Positions 51,723 through 59,706 of a stretch of DNA of 64,000 nt are shown one piece after another. Every line of letters starts with the position of its first letter. The stretch's first letter is position 1. The translations under genes were made by a program, and so were the position numbers. Origin of the DNA: Clostridia bacterium. GTDB taxonomy: Bacteria > Bacillota > Clostridia > Oscillospirales > CAG-272. The DNA lies in NCBI GenBank assembly GCA_017463125.1, contig JAFTPV010000016.1, positions 1-64,000 of the forward strand, written 5' to 3'. The notes under the pieces are model-generated. The model worked only from the letters and a program-made list of their open reading frames with translations, was not told where the DNA came from and ran no database searches.

Positions 51723-51751
51723 TTGCAATATGATCCGTTATCTGCTATAAT
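51723..51751 (+). promoter_or_regulatory. Promoter of the PocR-AraC regulator
   Basis: TTGCAA (51723-51728), 17-bp spacer, TATAAT (51746-51751). Confidence 0.75.
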
Positions 51752-51785
51752 TTATACAAAGACTTTAGTTTTGGAGATGAGCTTT

Positions 51786-52610
51786 ATGGATATTTCAAGG
51801 CTTGACAAAATCATATACGATTTTTATCTAATTTCGGGTATGGAAATATCGGTGCTTGATGCCGATTTTCACAGTATTGCCATACGCAGATGTCCTGGTG
51901 AAAACTTTTGCTCTATCTTCCATAGAGCGCAGGGCGCTCTTGATATATGCAAGGCATCGGACATTGAGCGGCTTGACGCGGCTAAAAACAGCGCAGAGCC
52001 TATACTTTACACCTGTCCTTGCGGTATAACCGAGGCTATCGTTCCGATAATACGCGGTGACAGCATCGTCGCATACCTTATTTCATCAATGGGTGTAAAG
52101 TGCGAGGACGGTGCTGACGAAAAGATACTGAAAAAGACTATGGCGCTGGCGCCGAGGCTCTCCGATGATCTATTAGGCAACGCGATAAGTGAGCTTAATC
52201 ATCTTGACGAGGATAGGATTTTAGCTTATTTTGAAATGCTGAAGATGGTTGCCGAGCATATCGGCAACGACGATATGCTAACCGACGGCACGGAGAGTGT
52301 AGGCAAGCTTGTCAAATACTATGTAAAAAACAATCTGTCCCGGAAGCTGACTCTTTCAGACATTGCGTGGAATCTTCATTGCAGTACGGTTACTCTGACA
52401 GAGCATTTTAAGGCGGAGTTCGGAATAACAATTATGGAGTACGTTACGGCAAAGCGCATGAGCCTTTCGGAAAAGCTGCTGCTCTCTACCGACGAGCCTC
52501 TGCGCGAGATTGCCGCTCACGTAGGATTTTCTGACGTTGAGTATTTTTCGAGAACATTCAAGCGCTATCACGGCGAGTCACCTGCCGCTTGGAGAAAGAA
52601 AAATAAGTAA
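51786..52610 (+). CDS. AraC-family regulator with PocR sensory domain
   Basis: 274 residues from ATG 51786, with GGAG nine bases upstream. Residues 1-150 are a PocR-type domain with spaced cysteines (CPGENFCSIFHRAQGALDICKASD and LYTCPCGITEAIVPI), proposed to sense small metabolites such as polyols. Two AraC helix-turn-helix motifs fill residues 175-272 (LSDIAWNLHCSTVTLTEHFKAEFG and IAAHVGFSDVEYFSRTFKRYHGESP). It is divergent from the stand-alone oxidoreductase gene. Confidence 0.88.
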   Translation: MDISRLDKIIYDFYLISGMEISVLDADFHSIAIRRCPGENFCSIFHRAQGALDICKASDIERLDAAKNSAEPILYTCPCGITEAIVPIIRGDSIVAYLISSMGVKCEDGADEKILKKTMALAPRLSDDLLGNAISELNHLDEDRILAYFEMLKMVAEHIGNDDMLTDGTESVGKLVKYYVKNNLSRKLTLSDIAWNLHCSTVTLTEHFKAEFGITIMEYVTAKRMSLSEKLLLSTDEPLREIAAHVGFSDVEYFSRTFKRYHGESPAAWRKKNK

Positions 52611-52615
52611 TATAA

Positions 52616-52665
52616 AATAAAGAGTCACCTAAAATAAATTCACGGTGGCTCTTAAGTTTTTTATT
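52616..52665. terminator. Bidirectional terminator between convergent genes
   Basis: AGAGTCACC pairs with GGTGGCTCT (nine bp, one G-U), with T-rich sequence after it on the plus strand. Confidence 0.8.
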
Positions 52666-53266
52666 TAAGTATTTTGTTCTTACAGCAAGAGCAGATTGAT
52701 TGCTCCTTGGGGTTAAGCTCGGCGCAAACAGGACACAGCCATTTAAGATCAATATCCCGCTTTACCGGAAAACGCGTTCCTCCGATGTGCAAAACCTCAT
52801 CGCCGATCTCATAATAGCCGTCAAGCGTGTGACTCACATCACGCAGTGTATAGGGCTTTACCTCACTGCCCTCGTCGATGAACACGGTAAATTCGTAAAG
52901 GTCGCGCTTGTAGCTCTCGTATCTCTTACGTACAAGGCCGCCGTAGCCCACTGTGATACGCGAATCCTTAACACCGACGTGCAGATCAACGTCAGATACT
53001 CTTCCAACCGTTGTTTTTGTACATCCGTGATTCTTTATTTTTTTGGTTTCTCGACCAACAAGCATTAGCGAGCCGATAAGGCAGAGGGCTGAACCAATGA
53101 ATTTTAGAACATTATGTCCAAAGAGGATTATACCGATAACGGAAAGAATGGCTACAAGAGTTCCGAGGACAAGGCCTGTCACCGAAATCAAAAGCTGCTT
53201 TTGCATCTTCTCTGCTATCGATGCAACGTCATATCTCGTATCAACGTTAAGATTAGCTTCTCTCAT
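52661..53266 (-). CDS. Membrane protein with C-terminal zinc ribbon
   Basis: 201 residues. Two membrane segments (~25-50 and ~52-70) follow a charged N-terminus. The middle has beta-rich sequence (VGRVSDVDLHVGVKDSRITVGYGG, EFTVFIDEGSEVKPYTL). The C-terminus, WLCPVCAELNPKEQSICSCCKNKI, is a CxxC...CxxC zinc ribbon. No named family is recognised. The gene converges on the PocR-AraC regulator and stands alone. Confidence 0.75.
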   Translation of the reverse strand: MREANLNVDTRYDVASIAEKMQKQLLISVTGLVLGTLVAILSVIGIILFGHNVLKFIGSALCLIGSLMLVGRETKKIKNHGCTKTTVGRVSDVDLHVGVKDSRITVGYGGLVRKRYESYKRDLYEFTVFIDEGSEVKPYTLRDVSHTLDGYYEIGDEVLHIGGTRFPVKRDIDLKWLCPVCAELNPKEQSICSCCKNKILK

Positions 53267-53361
53267 CGATTAGTTACCTCCTTGATTTATTATAGCATAT
53301 TGGAGAACAGCTGTCAAGTAACGGCTTTTGCGGATAACTTTATTTTTATCATTCTTTGCTC

Positions 53362-53390
53362 TTGACAAAGCACACACAAAATGTTAAAAT
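53362..53390 (+). promoter_or_regulatory. Promoter of the tRNA-Arg locus
   Basis: TTGACA (53362-53367), 17-bp spacer, TAAAAT (53385-53390). The transcript would include the broken copy and the intact tRNA. Confidence 0.85.
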
Positions 53391-53423
53391 GTTAGAGTCC
53401 AAAACTTAGACAGGCTTATATAA

Positions 53424-53590
53424 CTACCCGTAGCACAGCTGGATAGCGCGTCAGACTCCGCATTCCGCTCCTGCGGAATATTGCCATGCGAGGAGATGGG
53501 ACATCCGTCAGTATTTCACCGAGAAGCTCCCGCTCATCTTTCCCCGAGCGGCAAACTCTGAAGGCTTGCCGTATCAAATTTCATAAGTTA
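53424..53590 (+). pseudogene. Broken tRNA-Arg copy interrupted in the anticodon loop
   Basis: 53424-53460 is identical over 37 bases to the 5' half of the intact tRNA-Arg downstream, ending exactly after the anticodon CCG. A 94-bp insert follows (53461-53554), then ACTCTGAAGG (53555-53564), the sequence that should come next, and a degenerate 3' half without a usable T-stem or acceptor strand. The insert has perfect stems ATTCCG/CGGAAT and CCGCTC/GAGCGG. No functional tRNA can form. Confidence 0.65.
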
Positions 53591-53594
53591 ATTT

Positions 53595-53671
53595 CTACCC
53601 GTAGCACAGCTGGATAGCGCGTCAGACTCCGACTCTGAAGGTCGTAGGTTCAAATCCTATCGGGTAGGCCA
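53595..53671 (+). tRNA. tRNA-Arg, anticodon CCG
   Basis: 77 nt with encoded CCA. Acceptor CTACCCG/CGGGTAG, anticodon stem TCAGA/TCTGA with the loop CTCCGAC (anticodon CCG, codon CGG), T-arm GTAGG-TTCAAAT-CCTAT. One D-stem position is an A-C mismatch. Discriminator base G. Confidence 0.95.
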
Positions 53672-53811
53672 AAAAACGACAAAATTCGACAGAGTTTTGT
53701 CGTTTTTTTATCCATTGTGAAAGCAATGGCATATCATCACGCGTAGCGTGCATCTCATCAGCCGAAGGCTGTATTACCTTTTGCAATGATGAATTTGTTA
53801 TCCTATCGGGT
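53672..53811 (+). repeat. Small hairpin element bounded by copies of the tRNA-Arg 3' end
   Basis: ATCCTATCGGGT, the T-arm/acceptor end of tRNA-Arg (53654-53665), recurs at 53800-53811 followed by GCCA. Between lie the terminator and a segment with CACGC/GCGTG and CAGCC/GGCTG stems. This resembles a small insertion that duplicated the tRNA 3' end. A reading frame crossing it on the minus strand is not believed to be real. Confidence 0.5.
53673..53709 (+). terminator. Terminator of the tRNA-Arg locus
   Basis: AACGACAAAA (53675-53684) pairs with TTTTGTCGTT (53695-53704), then T7. Confidence 0.9.
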
Positions 53812-53853
53812 GCCAACGTAGCAATCAAATTTTGAAAATATACACAAAAAATA

Positions 53854-53882
53854 TTGCAAAGTTACGGTGAATGTGATAAAAT
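53854..53882 (+). promoter_or_regulatory. Promoter of the GH20 gene
   Basis: TTGCAA (53854-53859), 17-bp spacer, TAAAAT (53877-53882). The leader has a GGGG/CCCC hairpin followed by ATTTTT (about 53892-53912), possibly a weak attenuator. Confidence 0.6.
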
Positions 53883-53932
53883 CAATATGACGGGGTTGGT
53901 CGCCCCATTTTTAATAAGAAAGGATAAAAAAG

Positions 53933-56080
53933 ATGAAAGTTAAAAACATCATTCCCTCACTTAAGAATTTTAATGAAAGCGGAGAAAGTATCGTTATAGC
54001 GTATCTTGCGGACTGTCGCTTTTCCATCGTCGGATATGACGGTGTGCCCGGTGCGGTACGCGAGCTGCTAAAGGAGACGTTTAAGGACAAGTGTGCGGTA
54101 CTGCCTCCGTACGAGGGAAATTACAAAATTTACATTAAAATCGACCCAACTGACAAGAGAATTTTTGACAAGGGGGACGAGGCCTATGCGATAACAGTGA
54201 CGGACAAGTACACAGAGCTTGCCTCGACGTCGGACAAGGGCGCGTATTACGCGGCAGTAACCCTTGCTGAGCTTATCACGGTAGAGGGATGCGAGGTGCG
54301 TCTGCCTATATCTGAGATCGTGGATTACCCTACTTTTTCCACAAGAGGAATGTATCTTGAAAGTCGGTTCAATGACTTTATGACACTTGACGAGTGGAAG
54401 AGCGCGGTTGACGACTTCTCTGCCCTGAAGCTAAACAAAATGATAGTCGGCATATACGGCTGTTGGGCAATGCAGTACGACAGGCAGCTCTCGCAGTATA
54501 TGTATTTGAAGCTTGACAGATTCCCCGAAATGAAGGTTTCAAAGGCGAAAAAATATTACTCGGTAAAGCAGGATAAATGGGTCGTTGAAGAGCCGGAGTA
54601 TCCGACAATGTATACTGAGGACTACTTTGACGCTCTTATAAAGTACGGAAAAAGCAAGAACGTAGAGGTTGTTCCTCTCTTTAACAGTCTTGGACACAAT
54701 TCACTTCTGCCCGAGGTTTACCCTGAAATTTCAGCAAAAGACGAAAACGGCAGCGACACGGGATACGGAATGTGCACAAGCTCGGAGAAAACCTATGAGG
54801 TCGTCCTCGGCATATATGACGAGATTATCGACAAGTATCTTGCGCCTAACGGTATCACCTCCTTTGCCATAGGAATGGACGAGGTGTGGCCCTGCAAGGG
54901 AATTGACAAAGCAGATATATACAAGGAATTTTCTCCCCACTGCAAATGCAAAGGGTGCCGTGACGCCGAGCCGTCAGAGCATATGATACAGTACGTTATA
55001 CGGCTGCTGAAGCATCTGAAATCTCGCGGAATGAAGAGTGTTTACGTTTACCACGATATGTTCTTCTACGAGTATGATAACCTTAATGAGAAGCTGGCGC
55101 AGCGCTTTAAGGATGAGGGCGTTTACGACATAACCGTTATAGACTGGTGGTCTTACGCAAACCTTGAGAGCACCGTCTTTCGCGGAAGAGCAAATGACGT
55201 CAACGGTCTGTTCCGCAGCACCGCAAAGCCTATGGCCGGATATGAGAACTGGCGCTATTATACGGACTATACAAGGAATATAAAATATCTCGGAAAGCTT
55301 GCCGAGGAGCATAATTTCGAGGGTATGATAGCCTACACGACCTACGAGCCGATGCTAGACTACAACTACCGCTATTTTGCCGAGTCGGTTTGGAATGGAG
55401 CTTGTGACGAGTCTTTAGACGAATATAAGAACAAGTATTTTATGAATTTCTACGGCGACAGGTGGCAAAAGGCACGTGATGCTTACGAGGAATACATAGA
55501 AACGGTTCTCCCATCCCCCGATAAAAGCCGTCCGGGACTTCCCTGGCTCAGCCAATATACATACGCGTCTATTGAAAACGGCTTGGATTATCCTCGCGAC
55601 CATCTCGCCGAGCTTTGCGGAAAGATAACCGACGAGCGTGATAAATATACAGGTTATCTTAACGAGTGTGTTGATTGTGCCGAGCGAGCGCTCGAGTTCT
55701 TTGACGGCGTGGGGGCGCGTCCTTCTGCCGTGAACGAGAATATTGCACTGAATATCAGAAATCACAAGGTGCTTGCTAATGAAATAAAGGTGCTGTATCA
55801 GCTTCACGAGGCGTCCAAGGCAGGACTTTACACCTGTGAGCTCGCTCTTCATCTTATAGACGAGCTTATAAACGAAAGACGAAAGCTTATGCTTGAGGTC
55901 GAGAACGTTCGTCTTGCAGGTCCAAGGGTCACGACGCTGCGTATTATGACTATATCCCTTGAATATCTGACTGAAATACGCGCAAAAATCAAAAAGCAGA
56001 TGGATAACGGCGAAGCATTCTCACTTGATATGAAAAATCTCGTTGACAGGAGTGCGGGGATATTTGAATTCTTAAGATAA
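53933..56080 (+). CDS. Family 20 glycoside hydrolase (beta-N-acetylhexosaminidase-like)
   Basis: 715 residues. An N-terminal alpha/beta GH20b domain ends with the typical AYAITVTDKYTELASTSDKGAYYAAVTL (~84-110); the barrel starts at STRGMYLESR. The catalytic pair is Asp316-Glu317 in AIGMDEVW, the Asp stabilising the substrate acetamido group. A ~170-residue helical C-terminal part (from ~545) is longer than average. No signal peptide is seen, so it acts on imported sugars. It removes terminal GlcNAc or GalNAc, from glycans or from the cell's own wall. Confidence 0.85.
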   Translation: MKVKNIIPSLKNFNESGESIVIAYLADCRFSIVGYDGVPGAVRELLKETFKDKCAVLPPYEGNYKIYIKIDPTDKRIFDKGDEAYAITVTDKYTELASTSDKGAYYAAVTLAELITVEGCEVRLPISEIVDYPTFSTRGMYLESRFNDFMTLDEWKSAVDDFSALKLNKMIVGIYGCWAMQYDRQLSQYMYLKLDRFPEMKVSKAKKYYSVKQDKWVVEEPEYPTMYTEDYFDALIKYGKSKNVEVVPLFNSLGHNSLLPEVYPEISAKDENGSDTGYGMCTSSEKTYEVVLGIYDEIIDKYLAPNGITSFAIGMDEVWPCKGIDKADIYKEFSPHCKCKGCRDAEPSEHMIQYVIRLLKHLKSRGMKSVYVYHDMFFYEYDNLNEKLAQRFKDEGVYDITVIDWWSYANLESTVFRGRANDVNGLFRSTAKPMAGYENWRYYTDYTRNIKYLGKLAEEHNFEGMIAYTTYEPMLDYNYRYFAESVWNGACDESLDEYKNKYFMNFYGDRWQKARDAYEEYIETVLPSPDKSRPGLPWLSQYTYASIENGLDYPRDHLAELCGKITDERDKYTGYLNECVDCAERALEFFDGVGARPSAVNENIALNIRNHKVLANEIKVLYQLHEASKAGLYTCELALHLIDELINERRKLMLEVENVRLAGPRVTTLRIMTISLEYLTEIRAKIKKQMDNGEAFSLDMKNLVDRSAGIFEFLR

Positions 56081-56097
56081 TAGCAAAACCAGAAACG

Positions 56098-56127
56098 AAA
56101 AATGAGCGAAAAATTTCGCTCATTTTT
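56098..56127. terminator. Bidirectional terminator between GH20 and the RiPP-like operon
   Basis: A perfect stem, AAAAATGAGCGAAA (56098-56111) with its complement (56114-56127), flanked by A and T runs. Confidence 0.9.
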
Positions 56128-56701
56128 ATTTTAATATGTAGTCCTCGGTTTCATAAGTGCTTTCGTCCTTCTTGAACCTTTTCATAATGCTTTTCGCCGC
56201 TCTGATGGGAGCCTTGGCAGTGTCCTTAAGCTCGTTTACGTCCTCGGTGAAGGCGCTCTCAAGTTTATGCTTTAAATAATCAAATGCCAAAGACACCAAA
56301 AGAAGCAAAAGGTCGAGCACCCACATAATTATCATTCCGAGAGTTATAAGAACGGCAAAAACGTCCGGGTCGTTAAAGGTGACGCAAACCGCGTATACCG
56401 CCGATATAAGATTTACCGTCTTTATGACGAATCTTATTCTTCGGTTTATCTTTTTTACCTTTTTGTAGGTTTTCTTTACCTTCTTATCCTTGTCACTGCG
56501 CTCGTATATTACGTGAGCTACGAGGGTTGCTGCGGATATTAAGAGAAGTATAATATTTGCAAGCGTATTACCTCTGCCCGCAAGGAGAAGATAAATGGGA
56601 CAAACGAGCAGAAAGCTTTGGGTTATTATGCTAAAGAGGAAATATATTCCCCTTATATCCCTTGCAATTTTTGAGATAGTATCACGCGTATTATTAAACA
56701 T
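56126..56701 (-). CDS. Membrane protein of unknown function, last gene of the kinase/PqqD operon
   Basis: 191 residues with about four hydrophobic segments (~15-40, 45-63, 92-110, 115-140) and a helical, charged C-terminus (LKHKLESAFTEDVNELKDTAKAPIRAAKSIMKRFKKDE). No family is recognised. Its start overlaps the nucleotidyltransferase by eight bases. It may anchor or export the product of the operon. Confidence 0.7.
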   Translation of the reverse strand: MFNNTRDTISKIARDIRGIYFLFSIITQSFLLVCPIYLLLAGRGNTLANIILLLISAATLVAHVIYERSDKDKKVKKTYKKVKKINRRIRFVIKTVNLISAVYAVCVTFNDPDVFAVLITLGMIIMWVLDLLLLLVSLAFDYLKHKLESAFTEDVNELKDTAKAPIRAAKSIMKRFKKDESTYETEDYILK

Positions 56702-57890
56702 CTTTTTTTCTTCCCTTTGATTTGATTATCTTGAATATTCTTCCAAAGGTTCTGCCGGGTGTTTTGAAAAGCACGCGGAAGGTACGCTTCATCCAAAGGA
56801 AAGGAATCAAATATTTCTTTTTTTCGATATCTGGTCTTTCGCGCTTGTAATACGACATTGGAGGGAAAATCTGGCTTATCAGATACTTCGTTTTAGAAAC
56901 AAGGGTAACCTTTGAGTTCTTGTCCCCCTTTGCGATAGCGCTTGAGATATGATTTTCAATCGTTCCGTACGTTCCAACGAAGCAAAACTCGCAAAGAAGC
57001 GAATCCTCTCTATCGGTAAGCGGATTTTCTCCGACGCCCTTATCAAAGAGCATAAGTGCCTCTGCCACCTTGGGTGAAAACAGCTTTTTTGCAAGTGCGC
57101 GAGTTCTGCTCTCATACTCGGCTATTCCGAGATGACTGCAAGCCGATTCAACCTTATCAAAATCAAGCTCCGACTCCTTTGCCTTCAGATAAACGTAGCT
57201 GTCAACAAGAGAGCGTATTCCCGTGCCGCTGTTTGAAAAATGCTTATACTCATGAGCTTTTATATAAATGTAGAAATCCTCATCGGAAAAATGATAACCG
57301 AATGCATTTCCCTCGTCCTTTATTGCCATATCAAATGCCGAGGAATAATATTTGGACAGAGTGGTTGAGGTTGCCTCGGAAAAGAGGGAGGTATGCATTT
57401 CAAAATTATATACCGGTTCCTTCTCATACACGTCGTGATTTCCCGTATTATAGCTAACTACGGTATATCCGCGCGAGAGCATTATTTCCTTTATCTGCTC
57501 GCGGCAATCAGCGTCAAAGAGAATATCGTTATCTGCCATTTGCCTCTGACCTACAGCGGGATAAAGCTCCTTTAGGATAACGCCCTTGAGGGGCATATAC
57601 TTTATACCAAGCCTCTCCAGCTCCGAAAGGATCGCCACACGCTCGCTATCAAAGAGCATTGCCTTCCTTGCGGCAAGCATCTTCTTCTCTGCCGCCTTCT
57701 GTGAAAAGATTCCTGCGCGCTCAAGTCCCTCTGTTACAATAGCAATAAGGCTTGAGGAATTTGCGGCAGAATATATTTCGTTTACCGGTATATGCGCTAT
57801 AAGCTCCTTATCCGGAGCTATGCCGTTAAGAACGCAGCTGATAATATAAGCTATGGCGTTATATGGGCTGCGTGAGCCTTGTGTACTCAT
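56694..57890 (-). CDS. Nucleotidyltransferase-fold protein (NTP_transf_5-like)
   Basis: 398 residues. The family motif LKGVILKELYPAVGQRQMADNDILFD (residues 101-126) carries the Asp pair (Asp120, Asp122) and Lys102 of the polymerase-beta-like site. NHDVYEKEPVYNFEMHTSLF and HEYKHFSN follow, as in PF14907. The C-terminal ~60 residues are basic. In lasso-peptide clusters such as paeninodin, the same domain occurs with an HPr-kinase-like enzyme; here both are present without lasso cyclase. It starts one base after the peptidase stop. Confidence 0.8.
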   Translation of the reverse strand: MSTQGSRSPYNAIAYIISCVLNGIAPDKELIAHIPVNEIYSAANSSSLIAIVTEGLERAGIFSQKAAEKKMLAARKAMLFDSERVAILSELERLGIKYMPLKGVILKELYPAVGQRQMADNDILFDADCREQIKEIMLSRGYTVVSYNTGNHDVYEKEPVYNFEMHTSLFSEATSTTLSKYYSSAFDMAIKDEGNAFGYHFSDEDFYIYIKAHEYKHFSNSGTGIRSLVDSYVYLKAKESELDFDKVESACSHLGIAEYESRTRALAKKLFSPKVAEALMLFDKGVGENPLTDREDSLLCEFCFVGTYGTIENHISSAIAKGDKNSKVTLVSKTKYLISQIFPPMSYYKRERPDIEKKKYLIPFLWMKRTFRVLFKTPGRTFGRIFKIIKSKGRKKDV

Positions 57891-58355
57891 TTATTTTTCA
57901 CTCCGAAACAAACGTCTTTTTATAAATCTTAATGCACGAACAATAAAGGATTTAGTGTGAAGAACCGCTATCCTTATATAGAAAAAATCACACCATAGGT
58001 GATAGTAGAGCTTATACCAGCCGTTATCCATAGTGATAGTCTTGCCGTCCCTGATAACACCCGTAAGCACGCCTATGATTTCCTTATCGGTTATGCCGTA
58101 CTCGCGCCTTGTGCAGTTATCACCGCAGATAACGTAATCACGTTCTCTCACCTTAAGGATACGGTGGAGAATATACTTTCCGCTTTTTGTTTTATAAAGC
58201 GGGCAATCGTACCTTTTAAGCCTCCCCTTCGGGCGCTCTATTATCATAACGTCCCTATGCTGTCTTAAAAGCGGCATCATACTGACGCCGACGTTGGTGT
58301 GAATTATTTTGCCGTGCTTTTCAAGCTCCTCCTCGTAAGTTGAAAAGTCATTCAT
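57891..58355 (-). CDS. S24/S26-family peptidase, His-variant (SipW-like)
   Basis: 154 residues. The catalytic Ser25 lies in VGVSMMPLL; the general-base Lys of ordinary signal peptidases is replaced by His64 in YILHRILKV, as in SipW and related forms. VICGDNCTRREYGI (~72-85) is the late box. No N-terminal signal anchor is seen; one weak hydrophobic patch lies near the C-terminus. It could cut a leader peptide. It overlaps the PqqD-like gene by eight bases. Confidence 0.8.
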   Translation of the reverse strand: MNDFSTYEEELEKHGKIIHTNVGVSMMPLLRQHRDVMIIERPKGRLKRYDCPLYKTKSGKYILHRILKVRERDYVICGDNCTRREYGITDKEIIGVLTGVIRDGKTITMDNGWYKLYYHLWCDFFYIRIAVLHTKSFIVRALRFIKRRLFRSEK

Positions 58356-58605
58356 CTATGGCTCCAATGCTCGAGAGCGCTGCGATAACCTTATCAACGT
58401 CGGCAGCTATAATCTCGCGCTCCGCGTCATAGACCTCGAGCATCCTTTCGACGATCTCTTCTCTTGTAACGTCGGTTTTGAGAAGGTCGATGATAAAGGC
58501 CGCCGTCTTATTGCTTCTGACCATTCCGTTAAAGCTGCCGCCGGCGGAGATCATAAGCTGCTCGTCACCGGAGGTGTGGGTTATAAATTCGTTTTTAAGT
58601 TTCAT
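58348..58605 (-). CDS. PqqD-like protein (RiPP recognition element fold)
   Basis: 85 residues covering the whole PqqD winged-helix fold: FNGMVRSNKTAAFIIDLLKTDVTREEIVERMLEVYDAE and the C-terminal VDKVIAALSSIGAI. PqqD-like domains bind leader peptides of ribosomal natural products and present them to modifying enzymes. It overlaps the kinase upstream by four bases and the peptidase by eight, so one polypeptide substrate handled by all three is likely. No precursor is in the operon. Confidence 0.88.
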   Translation of the reverse strand: MKLKNEFITHTSGDEQLMISAGGSFNGMVRSNKTAAFIIDLLKTDVTREEIVERMLEVYDAEREIIAADVDKVIAALSSIGAIDE

Positions 58606-59348
58606 TTTTTGTTTCCTCTCATTCCCTCGTAAGCAACCGTTGCCGCGTCGGGATTCATATTACAATAAAGCTCGTAGAGCGATACTTTGTCAAGCATTTT
58701 GTCAATAAGTCCTAACGTCTTTGAAAGCGCTATGGGGCTTACTGCTCTATAAGTCTGGCTAAATATCTTCGGGAGCAGATATTTTTTATCAACCGCCAAA
58801 ATTCTGTTATTTTCACCGCGCTCAAGAGATACGATAGCGGCAAGCGGAGCTGAAATATTAGAGCCGAGATTATGCTTACCGTTCCAGGGGGTGCCGTATA
58901 CCGTAACCTCACCGTCAGAAATTTTTATCAATGGTTTATCGTCGTTTACCATAACGGCACGCTCGCCGAAGGCCTCGCGCCAAAGGCGCGTGTGGGTTGA
59001 CTTACCCGTTCCGCTCTTTGCGGTAAAGATATACGCCACGCCGTCAACGGCTATTGCCGAGCCGTGAAAGAGTATAGTATCATAGTCAACGAGTCTTTCG
59101 GCAATCTTACGGTAAAGAGCAAGAGTTTCAAGATATGTGGGCGACGGGATGTAAGGAGGCAGACCCTCAAGCTCCCTTTCCCTATCCGACTTTGCCCGCT
59201 CCTCGAGTATATCAGTCATAGATACCGCAACCGAAAAGTCAGACTCTCCCTCGGAGGACAAATATTCTCTGCAAAACTCGGCCGTTGACTCATAAAGGCA
59301 CTCTACCCCAATCAGCCTGTTGGCAAGTCTTATCTTAAAATTAACCAT
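58602..59348 (-). CDS. HPr-kinase-like P-loop kinase (RiPP-associated type)
   Basis: 248 residues. The Walker A AKSGTGKSTHT (110-120) and the downstream MVNDDKPLIK (~135-144) and TPWNGKHNLG (~154-163) form the HprK/PEP-carboxykinase-like site. It lacks the N-terminal domain of true HPr kinases. Relatives in lasso-peptide clusters phosphorylate the C-terminal residue of a precursor. CAGGAGC precedes the ATG and a perfect promoter lies upstream. It heads the operon. Confidence 0.85.
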   Translation of the reverse strand: MVNFKIRLANRLIGVECLYESTAEFCREYLSSEGESDFSVAVSMTDILEERAKSDRERELEGLPPYIPSPTYLETLALYRKIAERLVDYDTILFHGSAIAVDGVAYIFTAKSGTGKSTHTRLWREAFGERAVMVNDDKPLIKISDGEVTVYGTPWNGKHNLGSNISAPLAAIVSLERGENNRILAVDKKYLLPKIFSQTYRAVSPIALSKTLGLIDKMLDKVSLYELYCNMNPDAATVAYEGMRGNKK

Positions 59349-59383
59349 AAAAGCTCCTGAAATATTTTCAACTCATAACAATT

Positions 59384-59412
59384 ATTATAAATTAAAATGT
59401 AAGTTTTGTCAA
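59384..59412 (-). promoter_or_regulatory. Consensus promoter of the RiPP-like operon
   Basis: TTGACA (59407-59412), 17-bp spacer, TATAAT (59384-59389) on the minus strand. The ~35-nt leader has no room for a precursor peptide. Confidence 0.9.
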
Positions 59413-59501
59413 TGATTTTACAAAAAAGTGCTCACGATTTTGCTATTTTTCCTAAAAATTATTTTTCAGAAAAAAATATTAAATTTTTTATCAAAAACCT
59501 A

Positions 59502-59530
59502 TTGACAAATTAAAAAGAATGTTGTATAAT
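59502..59530 (+). promoter_or_regulatory. Consensus promoter of tRNA-Leu
   Basis: TTGACA (59502-59507), 17-bp spacer, TATAAT (59525-59530). Confidence 0.93.
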
Positions 59531-59541
59531 ATCAAATGTTC

Positions 59542-59625
59542 GCGGGAGTGGCGGAATCGGCAGACGCGCACGTTTGAGGGGCGTGTGATTTCATCGTACG
59601 GGTTCAAGTCCCGTTTCCCGCACCA
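59542..59625 (+). tRNA. tRNA-Leu, anticodon GAG
   Basis: 84 nt with encoded CCA. Acceptor GCGGGAG/TTCCCGC, anticodon stem CACGT/GCGTG around TTGAGGG (anticodon GAG, codon CTC), a long variable arm as expected for class II, T-arm ACGGG-TTCAAGT-CCCGT. Confidence 0.95.
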
Positions 59626-59706
59626 GAAAAGCAGAGTCAATAGACTCTGCTTTTTGTTTTGATGTGGGAAATGTGGCGCAGAACCCTCACTGAGCGGCAC
59701 TCACAA
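59608..59706 (+). repeat. Direct repeat copy 1: tRNA-Leu 3' end plus terminator
   Basis: 99 bp from GTCCCGTTTCCCGCACCA through the terminator to GGCACTCACAA. It recurs 244 bp downstream with few differences. Copy 1 is part of the functional tRNA. Confidence 0.88.
59627..59659 (+). terminator. Terminator of tRNA-Leu
   Basis: AAAAGCAGAGTC (59627-59638) pairs with GACTCTGCTTTT (59643-59654), then T-rich. Confidence 0.92.

Noticed and set aside
53622..53828. Minus-strand frame of 68 codons across tRNA-Arg
   Set aside because: It covers the tRNA, its terminator and the hairpin repeat, has no ribosome site, and its PIGFEPTT-like sequence is a well-known false translation of tRNA genes.
56126..59348. 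Complete lasso-peptide cluster
   Set aside because: No asparagine-synthetase-like cyclase, no transglutaminase-like leader protease and no precursor gene are in the operon.
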